Positions 55,167 to 63,949 of a stretch of DNA of 64,000 bases are shown here, piece after piece. The stretch comes from Clostridium sp. C2-6-12 (GTDB taxonomy: Bacteria; Bacillota; Clostridia; Clostridiales; Clostridiaceae). The stretch covers positions 35,679 through 99,678 of the forward strand of contig NZ_JAABNP010000022.1 of assembly GCF_009928485.1 (NCBI RefSeq), written 5' to 3'. The notes under the pieces were generated by a model. That model was not told the DNA's origin and searched no databases. It worked only from the letters and a program-made list of their open reading frames with translations. The position numbers and the translations under genes are program-made. Position 1 is the stretch's first letter. Each line of letters starts with the position of its first letter.

Positions 55167-57029
55167 ATCAATTTTATATTTTTCTATTTTTCTATATAAA
55201 GTATTTCTTCCAATTTCTAACATATTTGCTGCTAAGGTCATATTTCCTTTAACATCTTTTAAAACTTTAATTATGTGCTTTTTTTCCATTAATTCTAAAC
55301 TAATATTTTCACTTAAATTTGATTGGCTGATTCTTATTTCATCTACTTTATTATTTAGATTAAAATTGAATTCTTCAGAATTTACCACTAATTCTATTAC
55401 ATTTTCTAATTCTCTTACATTTCCAGGCCAATTGTAGCTTACAAGATAATTCATATATGCTTCAGGTATATTAATAATTTGCTTATTAAGCTTTTGGGAT
55501 ATTTTCTTCATGTAATAATTTACGAGTTCAGGTATATCTTCTCTCCTCTGTCTAAGTGGTGGCAGACATATTGGTATAACATTTATTCTATAATACAAAT
55601 CTGTTCTAAATTTACCACTTTCTATTTCATATTTTAGATTTTTATTTGTAGCTGCTATTATCCTTACATCAATAGGTATCTCAATTGAACTTCCAATTCT
55701 AGTTATAACACCTTCTTCAATTACTCTTAATAATTTTGTCTGCATATCGATTGGCATTTCACCTATTTCGTCTAAGAAAATTGTCCCCCCATCAGCAATT
55801 TCAAATTTACCAGGATTTCCTCCTTTTTTAGCTCCTGTAAATGCGCCCTCCTCATATCCAAATAACTCAGATTCTATAAGAGAACCTGGAATCGCCCCAC
55901 AATTTACTGCTATAAAGGATTCATCTTTGCGTGTACTATAATTATGTATAGCTTGTGCAAAAACTTCCTTTCCAGTACCACTTTCACCTGTTATTAATAT
56001 TGTAGATTGGCTATCAGCAACTTTTTTAGCATAATTAACTATTCTTACAAAATTCTCATTCTTCCCAATAACTTGTGAAAAAGTATATCTTGCATGACTA
56101 CATGATAATTTTTCAAAAGCTTTTTTACTCTTTTTTACCTCGTTAATTACTACAGTAATTTCTTCAATATTCATTTTTGAATCATATATTGGATATAACG
56201 TAAAGTTATATTGTAATTTATTAATTTTTGCATGAATATATATATCTTCATTAATTAGAGTATTTTTAACTTTTATATGTTTGATTATTTCCTCCCAATT
56301 TTGAATAAAATCAGAAATTTTTATTTTTACTATATCATCAGTAGTACATCCAAGCATTCCTATAGCCTGCTTATTCATACTTATAATATTACCAAATAAA
56401 TCACAATTTAAAATTCCAGAAGAAATTGAATTTGAGGTGTTTTCCAAACGTTTTTGAGAAATTTCAAGCATTGAATTATATTTATTTATCTCAAGCATTG
56501 TCTCTATTGCATCAGTTGCTGCAACTACCATACCAAGAGTATGAGGATGTGCATTTCCCATATATCCAGTTAAGTTAATGACGCCAATAACATTTCCATT
56601 TATATCTTTAATTGGTGCTGCAGAACATGTCCATTTGTGATACGCTTCAATAAAATGTTCTTCTCCAGAAATCTGAACAGGTGCTTTTTCTGATATAGCA
56701 AGGCTCATTGCATTAGTTCCAATATGAGCTTCATCCATATATGCACCTTTAATCATTTTTAATTTTAAAGCTTCACTTAATATTTTTTCATTACCTAGTA
56801 TATTTAATATACAGCCTTCACCATCACATAAGGTTGCAAAAAATTCCGATTTTTTCACAAAATTATATAAATGATTCATAAATGGAGTTGCTGCCTGAAT
56901 AAGCTCATTATTTTTATAAAGTATATCTTGAAGTTCAATACCAAATACTATCTTTGTACTAAATAAATTTTTTGATGATATCCCCATTAATACAGATCTC
57001 TTTTGAGATTTTTCAATGTAATCTTCCAT
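55128..57029 (-). CDS. Sigma-54-dependent transcriptional activator (AcoR-like, GAF-PAS-AAA-Fis)
   Basis: A 633-residue enhancer-binding protein. An N-terminal GAF-like sensor region (about 40-190, with MKGAYMDEAHIGTNAMSLAI), a PAS domain (about 195-300), the AAA+ domain with GESGTGKEVFAQAIHN, the sigma-54 contact loop GAFTGA, GTIFLDEIGEMP and RTDLYYRINVIPI, and a Fis-type helix-turn-helix (AANMLEIGRNTLYRKIEKYKI). It has no receiver domain, so it likely senses a small molecule directly. Position immediately upstream of the molybdoenzyme operon, with palindromes and a -24/-12 element in between, makes it the probable activator of that operon. Confidence 0.93.
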   Translation of the reverse strand: MEDYIEKSQKRSVLMGISSKNLFSTKIVFGIELQDILYKNNELIQAATPFMNHLYNFVKKSEFFATLCDGEGCILNILGNEKILSEALKLKMIKGAYMDEAHIGTNAMSLAISEKAPVQISGEEHFIEAYHKWTCSAAPIKDINGNVIGVINLTGYMGNAHPHTLGMVVAATDAIETMLEINKYNSMLEISQKRLENTSNSISSGILNCDLFGNIISMNKQAIGMLGCTTDDIVKIKISDFIQNWEEIIKHIKVKNTLINEDIYIHAKINKLQYNFTLYPIYDSKMNIEEITVVINEVKKSKKAFEKLSCSHARYTFSQVIGKNENFVRIVNYAKKVADSQSTILITGESGTGKEVFAQAIHNYSTRKDESFIAVNCGAIPGSLIESELFGYEEGAFTGAKKGGNPGKFEIADGGTIFLDEIGEMPIDMQTKLLRVIEEGVITRIGSSIEIPIDVRIIAATNKNLKYEIESGKFRTDLYYRINVIPICLPPLRQRREDIPELVNYYMKKISQKLNKQIINIPEAYMNYLVSYNWPGNVRELENVIELVVNSEEFNFNLNNKVDEIRISQSNLSENISLELMEKKHIIKVLKDVKGNMTLAANMLEIGRNTLYRKIEKYKIDYSKIEHCSEVEQ

Positions 57030-57302
57030 ACGCTCTCATCCTTCTACTTATATGATACTTATTTCCCTTAGATAAAGTTTCATAATAAAAAATATTTTTC
57101 TAGCTTAGTAATAATTCTTCACTTCTTATACTGCATTGTAAATTAAGGTCATTATTTGTACTTTGATTATATTATAAACGTTTTCTTTTCTTATTACAAA
57201 GAGAACCCCCTAATATTGGTGAATAAAATACTTAATATAAACTATGTTAAACGTATTTTTTTAGTTTTATTAATACTATAGTTAATAAAAACTTCAATAG
57301 AA
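57030..57302. other. Non-coding gap upstream of the sigma-54 activator gene
   Basis: AT-rich. AAGGATGAGAG ahead of the activator ATG is its ribosome site. I see no clear promoter, repeat copy or small gene here. Confidence 0.4.
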
Positions 57303-57337
57303 AACCACATATTAAATAGGTAATCTTTAATATGTGG
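57303..57337 (-). terminator. Terminator of the secreted-protein gene
   Basis: Perfect 13-bp stem ACCACATATTAAA / TTTAATATGTGGT followed by TTTCTATTG on the minus strand. Confidence 0.82.
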
Positions 57338-57373
57338 TAAATCTAATTATATACTTTTTAAAATCTCTTATTT

Positions 57374-57895
57374 CTATTTAGCTGCTTTAAAAACATAATA
57401 CCATGGTGTCATACCTCTTAATGTATAATCTCCTGATTTCCATTGCATAAACATATATTTAGTTCCATTGATTTCTTTTATTGTATATTGTGATGATGTT
57501 TTATCTTGACTATCCAAAATATATCCTTTTGTCCAAGTAACTGATGTAAGCGGACTTATTTTACTTGTTTCCCTTCCTTTCGCTTCAAATGGAGCCATCT
57601 TTCCATCTAAAAGAATTGTCATACTTATTAGAAACTCTTCTCCCCTCCATTGTTTTTCATCTGCTTTGAAATCATCAATGTTTTTAACAAAATCAACTAC
57701 TTCCCATTTTCCTACTGCTTCTGAATCATCAACAAATGCATAATCAATTTTATCTTGTATTTTACTTTCAATAGCTGTGGTTGATGATGATGCATATACC
57801 TTTGATCCAGCCATAACTCCTGCTCCACTTAAGACTAAACCTACTGCTGCTAATGCAACCACTCTTTTAGTACTTTTTTCAAAATTTTTAATCAT
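57374..57895 (-). CDS. Secreted protein resembling the BlaR1-associated C-terminal domain
   Basis: A 173-residue protein with a signal peptide (KRVVALAAVGLVLSGAGVMA, cleavage near VYASS). The mature part has VGKWEVVDFVKNIDDFKADEKQW, LTSVTWTKGYILDSQDKTSS and YTIKEINGTKYMFMQWKSGDY followed by RGMTPWYYVFKAAK. I recall this pattern from the extracellular tails of BlaR1/MecR1-like proteins of bacilli and clostridia, where its function is unknown; here it stands alone without the peptidase. Upstream at 57938-57952 lies CTGTCA-TAG-TGACAG, a perfect inverted repeat that may be an operator. GGAG precedes the ATG. Confidence 0.6.
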   Translation of the reverse strand: MIKNFEKSTKRVVALAAVGLVLSGAGVMAGSKVYASSSTTAIESKIQDKIDYAFVDDSEAVGKWEVVDFVKNIDDFKADEKQWRGEEFLISMTILLDGKMAPFEAKGRETSKISPLTSVTWTKGYILDSQDKTSSQYTIKEINGTKYMFMQWKSGDYTLRGMTPWYYVFKAAK

Positions 57896-57937
57896 ATTTC
57901 CTACTCCTATCTATTTTAATTTATTTGTTAATAATGT

Positions 57938-57952
57938 CTGTCATAGTGACAG
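57938..57952. promoter_or_regulatory. Inverted repeat, possible operator
   Basis: CTGTCA-TAG-TGACAG, 43 bp upstream of the secreted-protein start codon. The regulator is unknown. Confidence 0.4.
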
Positions 57953-58105
57953 CCATGGCGCCCTTATTTAAATATTTCTTTCTTGGTTATGTTTCTATAA
58001 TAATGTACATATTTTAAGAAAACTTTTCTAAAACCTTTCAAAAACATTAAATATTTATATTACACAAAAAACTAATAATTAAAGCAGCTTTCACTCATAT
58101 AAATA

Positions 58106-58161
58106 AGGCACATCTCAAAATAATAGATAAATATAACTCTCTATTATTTAGGGTTGTGCCT
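58106..58161 (-). terminator. Terminator of the ABC/two-component operon
   Basis: Outer stem AGGCACA / TGTGCCT and inner stem CTAAATAATAGA / TCTATTATTTTG (imperfect), followed by TATTTATATG on the minus strand, 45 bp after the kinase stop codon. Confidence 0.65.
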
Positions 58162-58205
58162 AAATACTTGATTAAAATAAATTATTAATATTTTCATTTG
58201 GTTGT

Positions 58206-59105
58206 TCATATAACCTCCCACTGGGATATTATATAAAGCTCATCATCTTCAAGTTTAGCTGTTATATTTCCATTCATCTTTTCAACAAGACTTTTAACTA
58301 TAGATAATCCAAGTCCTACTCCCTTACCTTTTCTCACTTGATCCGCCATATAAAATCTATCAAAAATATGTTCTACATCTTCTTTTGCTAAAGTTGTACA
58401 TGAATTAGAAATTGATAAAACCACCTTACCGCTTACTTCTTCTAAGTTTATTTTAATATCTCCTTCAGCGTATTTTAATGCGTTTGAAAGTAAATTATCT
58501 ACAATTCTTTCTAAGCTGTCTTTATCTCCCATTATGAAAATAGGTTTATCAATAATGTTAATCATAGGCTCAAAGCCTCTACTTTCAAAAGATTCATAAA
58601 GAGCTAAAATTTCTTCTTGTAGAATATTAGTTAAATTTATTCTCTTAATATCTAATTCATAATCTTCACTTTCAACTGATGCCAAATCAAAAAAGTCATT
58701 TATAAGAACATTTAATTTATTAGTTTTATTTTTAAGCACAGCTAATGCTTCTTCTTTATCTATTTCATCATTTTCAAGTAATTTTAAGTATCCAATTATT
58801 GAAGTTAGAGGTGTCCTTAAGTCATGAGACATATTGGCTATTCCTTGTTTTAATGTATTTTCAAAAGCTATTTTTTCCTGTTCATTTCTTTTATAAAGTT
58901 CTAAGTATTCATTAATCTCACAAGCTAAATTTTCTATATCTTTATCCGCCATTTGAGTATTAATCTTTTTGTTTGTTTTTCTATCTTTGAAATCTTTGAT
59001 TTGAGCAGTAATATCTCGTATTTGCTTTTTATAAGAACGTAATTTTATGAATATTATTAAAAATATAATTATTAAAATAATCAATATAATAGCTAATAAA
59101 TTCAT
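58206..59105 (-). CDS. Sensor histidine kinase of the ABC immunity-type system
   Basis: A 299-residue kinase with a single N-terminal membrane helix (IILIILIIIFLIIFIKL), a short coiled coil, HisKA with MSHDLRTPLTSIIGYLK, and HATPase with VDNLLSNALKYAEG, IFDRFY and GKGVGLGLSIVKSLVEKM. Almost no extracellular part is present, as in kinases that sense through a partner transporter. It ends the operon that starts with the response regulator at 63438; the transporter genes lie in between. Confidence 0.9.
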   Translation of the reverse strand: MNLLAIILIILIIIFLIIFIKLRSYKKQIRDITAQIKDFKDRKTNKKINTQMADKDIENLACEINEYLELYKRNEQEKIAFENTLKQGIANMSHDLRTPLTSIIGYLKLLENDEIDKEEALAVLKNKTNKLNVLINDFFDLASVESEDYELDIKRINLTNILQEEILALYESFESRGFEPMINIIDKPIFIMGDKDSLERIVDNLLSNALKYAEGDIKINLEEVSGKVVLSISNSCTTLAKEDVEHIFDRFYMADQVRKGKGVGLGLSIVKSLVEKMNGNITAKLEDDELYIISQWEVI

Positions 59106-59152
59106 CTCACCCCTCCTAACTTGTGCGTATCTTTTCTTACAATATATATGTT

Positions 59153-59905
59153 CTAATTTACAATATCCTTCTGTCTTATAAACAATAGACTTCCTCCTAT
59201 TGTCATAGAAAGCATTACAATTAATGATATTATACTTATTATACTATCTGCTTCATATTGAAAATTTACCAGAGGTCTAAGCCAAGGCATACAAGAAAAT
59301 AAAACAAAACAATGTGATCCTACATTTTTATACATATAAATATAGCTACCAAAAATCATTATAGGTAAAACTAATGTTATGAAAAAGCTTCTTGTTATTA
59401 TTGCAACTGCAGCAATTATGCTTATTATAGCTATACTAAACAATATTAAGCTGACTACTACAGAAAATAAATATAGTATAAAATCCCCATTTATCTTTCC
59501 ACAAAAACCATATTTATTTGAGACATATGTGACTAATACTATTGTATAAATCAACTCTAAAAACAAAGAAAACAATATATATACTATAAGTTTACTTAGT
59601 ATTAGTTTACTTCTTTTAAACCCATAACTAAAACTCCTAACAAAATTTCTATTATTAAAATCATTAACTATAAACATTTCACCAAATAACGCAAATAGAA
59701 AACTCCCCATTGAAATACGTTCATAAGCATATTGAATTGACATTGCTCCATTTTTTATTACATCATTGAATGTTGGATTCATTTCCCTATCTTCAATCCA
59801 CATCTCTGTTAAAAACATGCCAAATATTACTGCCAAAAATATTATTCCAAGAAAATATCTACTTTTTCTTAATTTATACCATTCTCCTCTAATTAGATTG
59901 ATCAT
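59153..59905 (-). CDS. ABC-2-type permease, immunity family (third copy)
   Basis: A 250-residue protein with six hydrophobic helices. It begins MINLIRGEWYKLRKSRYFLG, nearly the same as its two upstream neighbours, and has the shared block FNNRNFVRSFSYGFKRSKLILSKLIVYI. This is the LanE/LanG or BcrB-like family that, with one ATPase, removes lantibiotics or bacitracin from the membrane. Third of three tandem permeases, hence a product of local duplication. Confidence 0.85.
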   Translation of the reverse strand: MINLIRGEWYKLRKSRYFLGIIFLAVIFGMFLTEMWIEDREMNPTFNDVIKNGAMSIQYAYERISMGSFLFALFGEMFIVNDFNNRNFVRSFSYGFKRSKLILSKLIVYILFSLFLELIYTIVLVTYVSNKYGFCGKINGDFILYLFSVVVSLILFSIAIISIIAAVAIITRSFFITLVLPIMIFGSYIYMYKNVGSHCFVLFSCMPWLRPLVNFQYEADSIISIISLIVMLSMTIGGSLLFIRQKDIVN

Positions 59906-59973
59906 TATATTCTCTTCCTTCCATACATAATCAATTTATTCACTTACATCTCTACAATTCAAGTTTTCTAGCT

Positions 59974-60723
59974 TTACTTTATATCCTTATATTTTATATA
60001 TAATAAGCTTCCTCCAATTGTTATAATGAAAGTTATAACAGATGAAACTATACATAGTATAATTTCTATTTTTCTAGCAAACATAAATATAGCTGAATGA
60101 CCAATGCAATATGGCAAGAAAAAAGCTAACTCTGATATAAATGGGTATGTATATGGATTCATTCCAATTATAAAAGTAATAAATATTATCATTGATGAAA
60201 TAAGTGTGCAAAAATTACTTCTTGTTATTGTGGCAATCATAAAAATTATAGATATGGTTGCTAAATTATAAATTAATCCAATTGAAATTGTTCTAACTAA
60301 ATACAAAATAGTATTAGAATCTAAATTACCAGATAAACCATAAAAATACGAAACATATATGATTAAAATTGTTGTATAAAGAAGTATCATTCCTAAAGAT
60401 AATATCATAAACACTATTAATTTGCTTAATATTACTTTACTTCTTCTAAATCCATAGCTAAAACTTCTGTTTATTCCACCGTTATTAAAATCATCAACAA
60501 TAAATGCTACACTTAATACAGCAAAAATAAAACTGCTAAATATAATAACGTTCATTACAAATGTAATTATATTCACTGTATTTATATCTCCAAACATTCT
60601 TTTTCCTTCATGCTCAAATTCAACTATTAACAAGAATCCAGCACATATTCCTAAAAATATCATTCCATTAAGGTATTTGCTTTTTATTAATTTATAAAAC
60701 TCTCCTCTGATTAAATTAATCAT
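59974..60723 (-). CDS. ABC-2-type permease, immunity family (second copy)
   Basis: A 249-residue paralogue with six helices, beginning MINLIRGEFYKLIKSKYLNG and holding FNNGGINRSFSYGFRRSKVILSKLIVFMI. It probably pairs with one of the neighbouring permeases to form the channel. GGAAGGAAAATA precedes the ATG. Confidence 0.85.
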   Translation of the reverse strand: MINLIRGEFYKLIKSKYLNGMIFLGICAGFLLIVEFEHEGKRMFGDINTVNIITFVMNVIIFSSFIFAVLSVAFIVDDFNNGGINRSFSYGFRRSKVILSKLIVFMILSLGMILLYTTILIIYVSYFYGLSGNLDSNTILYLVRTISIGLIYNLATISIIFMIATITRSNFCTLISSMIIFITFIIGMNPYTYPFISELAFFLPYCIGHSAIFMFARKIEIILCIVSSVITFIITIGGSLLYIKYKDIK

Positions 60724-60808
60724 TATTTTCCTTCCTTAAAAAATTAATTTATTTTTTATCCACAATAATATAAATAATAAAGAAGTTATTCACATAATTC
60801 TTCACTTA

Positions 60809-61555
60809 TTACTTAACATCTTCCCTTTTTGTATATATTAAGCTCCCGCCAATTGTTATAACAAGTGTTACCAATGATGAAATTATTCCAATTATAATAT
60901 CTGATGTTGGTGCAAATCTTGCTATTGCTGCTTCACCAATAATAAATGGGCATAAATATGCAACTATAACTGAAACAAAAGTTTGACTAACTAATATTGG
61001 AAATAATAGTGAAAATAAAATTGGTGAACAAATTGTAACCAATATATTCTTTGTAATTACTGCAATCATAGCAACTATAGATATTGTAGCCACATTATAC
61101 AAAATTCCAATACCAATTATCCTAATTAAAGCTAGTATGTTTTCAACATCATAATCAAACCAATATGCTCTACCTGCATAGTAAAAAACAATTATTGAAT
61201 AAATTAGTTCTATAAATAATGAAAATGTTATAAATACTATTAATTTACTTAAAATAACTTCACTTCTCTTATATCCATATATAAAACTTTTACTTATATT
61301 ATTTTTTAAATCCCTAGCGATAAATTCCCCTGCAAATAAAGAAAATAAAAAACTTGTATATATGATACATGTAAATGGGTAATATATTGAATACATTCCT
61401 GAAGCAATTTCAGGATTTGCTCCAGCTAACCGATGTATATTATCATCATATTTACTCATTATAAGAAATGCAGAAACTAGTGATAATAAAATCATTCCAA
61501 TAAAATATCTGCTTTTTCTTAATTTATAAAATTCACCTCTAATTAAATTACTCAT
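60809..61555 (-). CDS. ABC-2-type permease, immunity family (first copy)
   Basis: A 248-residue paralogue, beginning MSNLIRGEFYKLRKSRYFIG and holding LKNNISKSFIYGYKRSEVILSKLIVFI. The start at ATG 61555 overlaps the ATPase stop codon (ATGAGTAA) and gives the same length and N-terminus as the other two copies; the longer reading from 61570 lies inside the ATPase gene's end. GGAG lies nine bases before it. Confidence 0.85.
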   Translation of the reverse strand: MSNLIRGEFYKLRKSRYFIGMILLSLVSAFLIMSKYDDNIHRLAGANPEIASGMYSIYYPFTCIIYTSFLFSLFAGEFIARDLKNNISKSFIYGYKRSEVILSKLIVFITFSLFIELIYSIIVFYYAGRAYWFDYDVENILALIRIIGIGILYNVATISIVAMIAVITKNILVTICSPILFSLLFPILVSQTFVSVIVAYLCPFIIGEAAIARFAPTSDIIIGIISSLVTLVITIGGSLIYTKREDVK

Positions 61556-62468
61556 CATTAGCATCTCCAACTAACTTAGTAAAATAATCCTCTAGAGATT
61601 CCCCCATATTCATTATTTCCCTAACTCCTATATTGTGTTTAGCTAGGGCCAAAGTAATCTTTTCTCCATCAAAGTCATCATAAATTCTTACAATATTATC
61701 TGGAAAAACTTCATAATCTTTTATACCAAGTTCATTTTCTAAAATAATAGAAACATTTGAAGAATCACTTGTTTTTAAATGAAGATAACTTCTACATTTA
61801 TCTAAAAACTCACTTGCAGTTATTTCTTCAATTAATTTTCCATCATCAATAAAGCCATATCTATTGCAAATCTGAGTAAGCTCAGAAAGTATATGACTTG
61901 ATATAAAAATAGTTGTTCCTCTTTCTTTATTTAATTTAAGTAAAAGTTCTCTTATTTCCTTTATTCCAATTGGATCTAATCCATTTATAGGCTCATCTAA
62001 GATTAAAAATTCCGGATCACTTATTAGTGCCATAGCAATTCCTAATCTCTGTTTCATTCCAAGTGAGAAATTCTTGGCTTTCTTCTTATCAATATCCTTA
62101 AGACCTACTGAATTTAAAGCTTCATCAATACATTTAGTTCCTGGTATTCCTCTTTGAATTCTAATAAGCTCAAGATTTTCTCTTGCAGTCATATTAAGAT
62201 AAATTGCTGGCGAATCAATTAATGCACCTATTCTACTTCTTTCCTTTATAATCTCATTTTCTTCACTATGTCCAAACAGTTCTACTTGTCCTCCATTTGG
62301 AATTACAAGCCCTGTAAGAACTCTTATCATAGTTGTCTTGCCAGAACCATTTTTACCTACAAATCCATAAATATCACCTTTCTTAATATTTATAGATAAT
62401 TTATCTAAAACTTTATGCTTTTTAAATATCTTTGTTATGTTACTAGCTTTAATAACATATTCATTCAT
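61548..62468 (-). CDS. ABC transporter ATP-binding protein, immunity (BcrA/LanF) type
   Basis: A 306-residue ATPase with GKNGSGKTT, FSLGMKQRLGIAMALISDP (signature with Met, as in BcrA), FLILDEPINGLDP and ISSHILSE, plus the C-terminal extension of the drug/lantibiotic immunity group. The true start is ATG 62468 with AGGAAGGG upstream; ten more residues in the longer reading are artefactual. It serves the three permeases that follow. Confidence 0.92.
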   Translation of the reverse strand: MNEYVIKASNITKIFKKHKVLDKLSINIKKGDIYGFVGKNGSGKTTMIRVLTGLVIPNGGQVELFGHSEENEIIKERSRIGALIDSPAIYLNMTARENLELIRIQRGIPGTKCIDEALNSVGLKDIDKKKAKNFSLGMKQRLGIAMALISDPEFLILDEPINGLDPIGIKEIRELLLKLNKERGTTIFISSHILSELTQICNRYGFIDDGKLIEEITASEFLDKCRSYLHLKTSDSSNVSIILENELGIKDYEVFPDNIVRIYDDFDGEKITLALAKHNIGVREIMNMGESLEDYFTKLVGDANDE

Positions 62469-62548
62469 TACTATATCCCTTCCTTCTCTAGCAAACATAT
62501 TAAATGATTTACTTTCAGATTTTGTCTCCTCTTGTTAAGTGAAACTTT

Positions 62549-62648
62549 ATTCAGGTGGGGTTTGATCCCCATCTGAATCTTAGTTGAACTTATCTAGGGT
62601 CGTGCCGCTGTTATCTCCCACTTATAGAAGTGAGAGTGTTACAGCGGC
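62549..62648. other. Two strong hairpins in the gap before the ABC ATPase gene
   Basis: Hairpin A (62549-62578) is ATTCAGGTGGGG / CCCCATCTGAAT with a 6-nt loop. Hairpin B (62604-62648) pairs GCCGCTGT with ACAGCGGC and, inside, CTCCCACTT with AAGTGAGAG around loop ATAG. Neither is followed by a T-run. GC content is far above its surroundings. It may be a structured RNA in the operon leader, or the palindromic remnant of an IS200/IS605-like element. Confidence 0.6.
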
Positions 62649-62736
62649 TAGACATCAGATAAATCTATTTTAACAATATCCTGCAATCTATAAGAAAACT
62701 TTACTAAAGTCTTTCAAAAAGCTTAAATCGTTAAAA

Positions 62737-63438
62737 TTATCTTCTTAACTTATATCCCATTGCCCAAATTGTTTCTATATAATCTTCATTGTTACTGCTG
62801 GCACTACATAATTTATTTCTTAACCTGCTCACGTGAACATTTACTGTATTATCATCACCTAAAAACTCTTCTCCCCAAATACTTTCAAAAATATTAGATT
62901 TACTATATACCTTGTTAGGATTGGTTAATAATAATTCCAATATTGAAAATTCCCTTGCCGTTAAAGTAACCAATACTTGTCCCACTTTTACTATTTTACT
63001 TTCTATATTTAAAGTAATATCTTTATAACTTAAAATATCATTTTTCTTTTCCATATCTATAGAAAATTCTAAATATCTCCTTAAATTAGAATTAACCCTT
63101 GCAACTAAATCATCAGGATCAAAAGGCTTACAAATAAAATCATCTGCTCCTTTTTCCAATAATTCTAGTTTTGTCTTTTTAGCTGTTTTTGCACTTACTA
63201 CAATAATTGGGGCTTTTGTTATCTCTCTGATTTTTAATATAACTTCTTCTCCACTAATCCCTGGTATCATTAAATCTAATAAAATCATATGCCATGTCTC
63301 ATTTTCCAAACACATTAATGCTTCTGTTCCTGAAAAAGCTGCTCTAGCTCTATGCCCCTTATTTTCAAGAATGCTACAAATCAATTTATTAATATCATTT
63401 TCATCTTCAACCACTAAAATCTTAGCTCTTTTATCCAT
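62737..63438 (-). CDS. OmpR-family response regulator of the ABC immunity-type system
   Basis: A 233-residue regulator with receiver (VVEDENDINKL, phospho-Asp in ILLDLMIPG, Lys in CKPFDPDDLVARV) and winged-helix output (LTAREFSILELLLTNPNKVYSK, SIWGEEFLGDDNTVNVHVSRLRNKL). It starts a group of regulator, ATPase, three permeases and kinase, all on one strand, and most likely switches on the transporter when the target antibiotic is present. GGAGGAAAC precedes the ATG. Confidence 0.93.
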   Translation of the reverse strand: MDKRAKILVVEDENDINKLICSILENKGHRARAAFSGTEALMCLENETWHMILLDLMIPGISGEEVILKIREITKAPIIVVSAKTAKKTKLELLEKGADDFICKPFDPDDLVARVNSNLRRYLEFSIDMEKKNDILSYKDITLNIESKIVKVGQVLVTLTAREFSILELLLTNPNKVYSKSNIFESIWGEEFLGDDNTVNVHVSRLRNKLCSASSNNEDYIETIWAMGYKLRR

Positions 63439-63949
63439 GTTTCCTCCATTTTGAACTGTATTTAAAATTCTATAGTTTTATAAGTTTATATAATCTAAAA
63501 TTTTTTTCATCAAACAGGAAATTGTATTGGAAGTAATAACTAAGAGAAATTCTGTGAATTTCTAACCTAAACTCTCCACTCCTACTTTTTACTTATTAAC
63601 AAATCCAAATTTATGAAGTTAATTAATTAGAACTTACACATATATCATAAATACAATTCCTTTATTCGCCATATATTTTTTCAATTTTGGTTTTACTGTA
63701 AAAATTATACTATAGAATTAAAACTTAAATCTTAAATAAATATTAATTAATATAAATACAAATTAATTTTCTTTATTTTATATAATACTTTATTTAAATA
63801 TTCAAACTAAGTTTTTCTGATTTACTAGTTTGTTCATTCTATACTATAAACTTCATAATTAAATTTATTCTATTAGCAAAGTTAACTTTTTCTACTCATA
63901 ACTATAAACTTTGCTGGAATCATCGTTCTAACTGTTTCTATTCTTTATA
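63439..63949. other. Non-coding AT-rich gap
   Basis: 511 bp of very AT-rich sequence. An imperfect inverted repeat (GCAAAGTTAAC near 63875 with TAAACTTTGC near 63905-63914) could be a terminator for a gene beyond the right edge. No gene of its own is visible. Confidence 0.4.

Noticed and set aside
63439..63949. Small genes in the gap before the intron
   Set aside because: Open frames are short, lack ribosome sites and are pure AT-rich noise.
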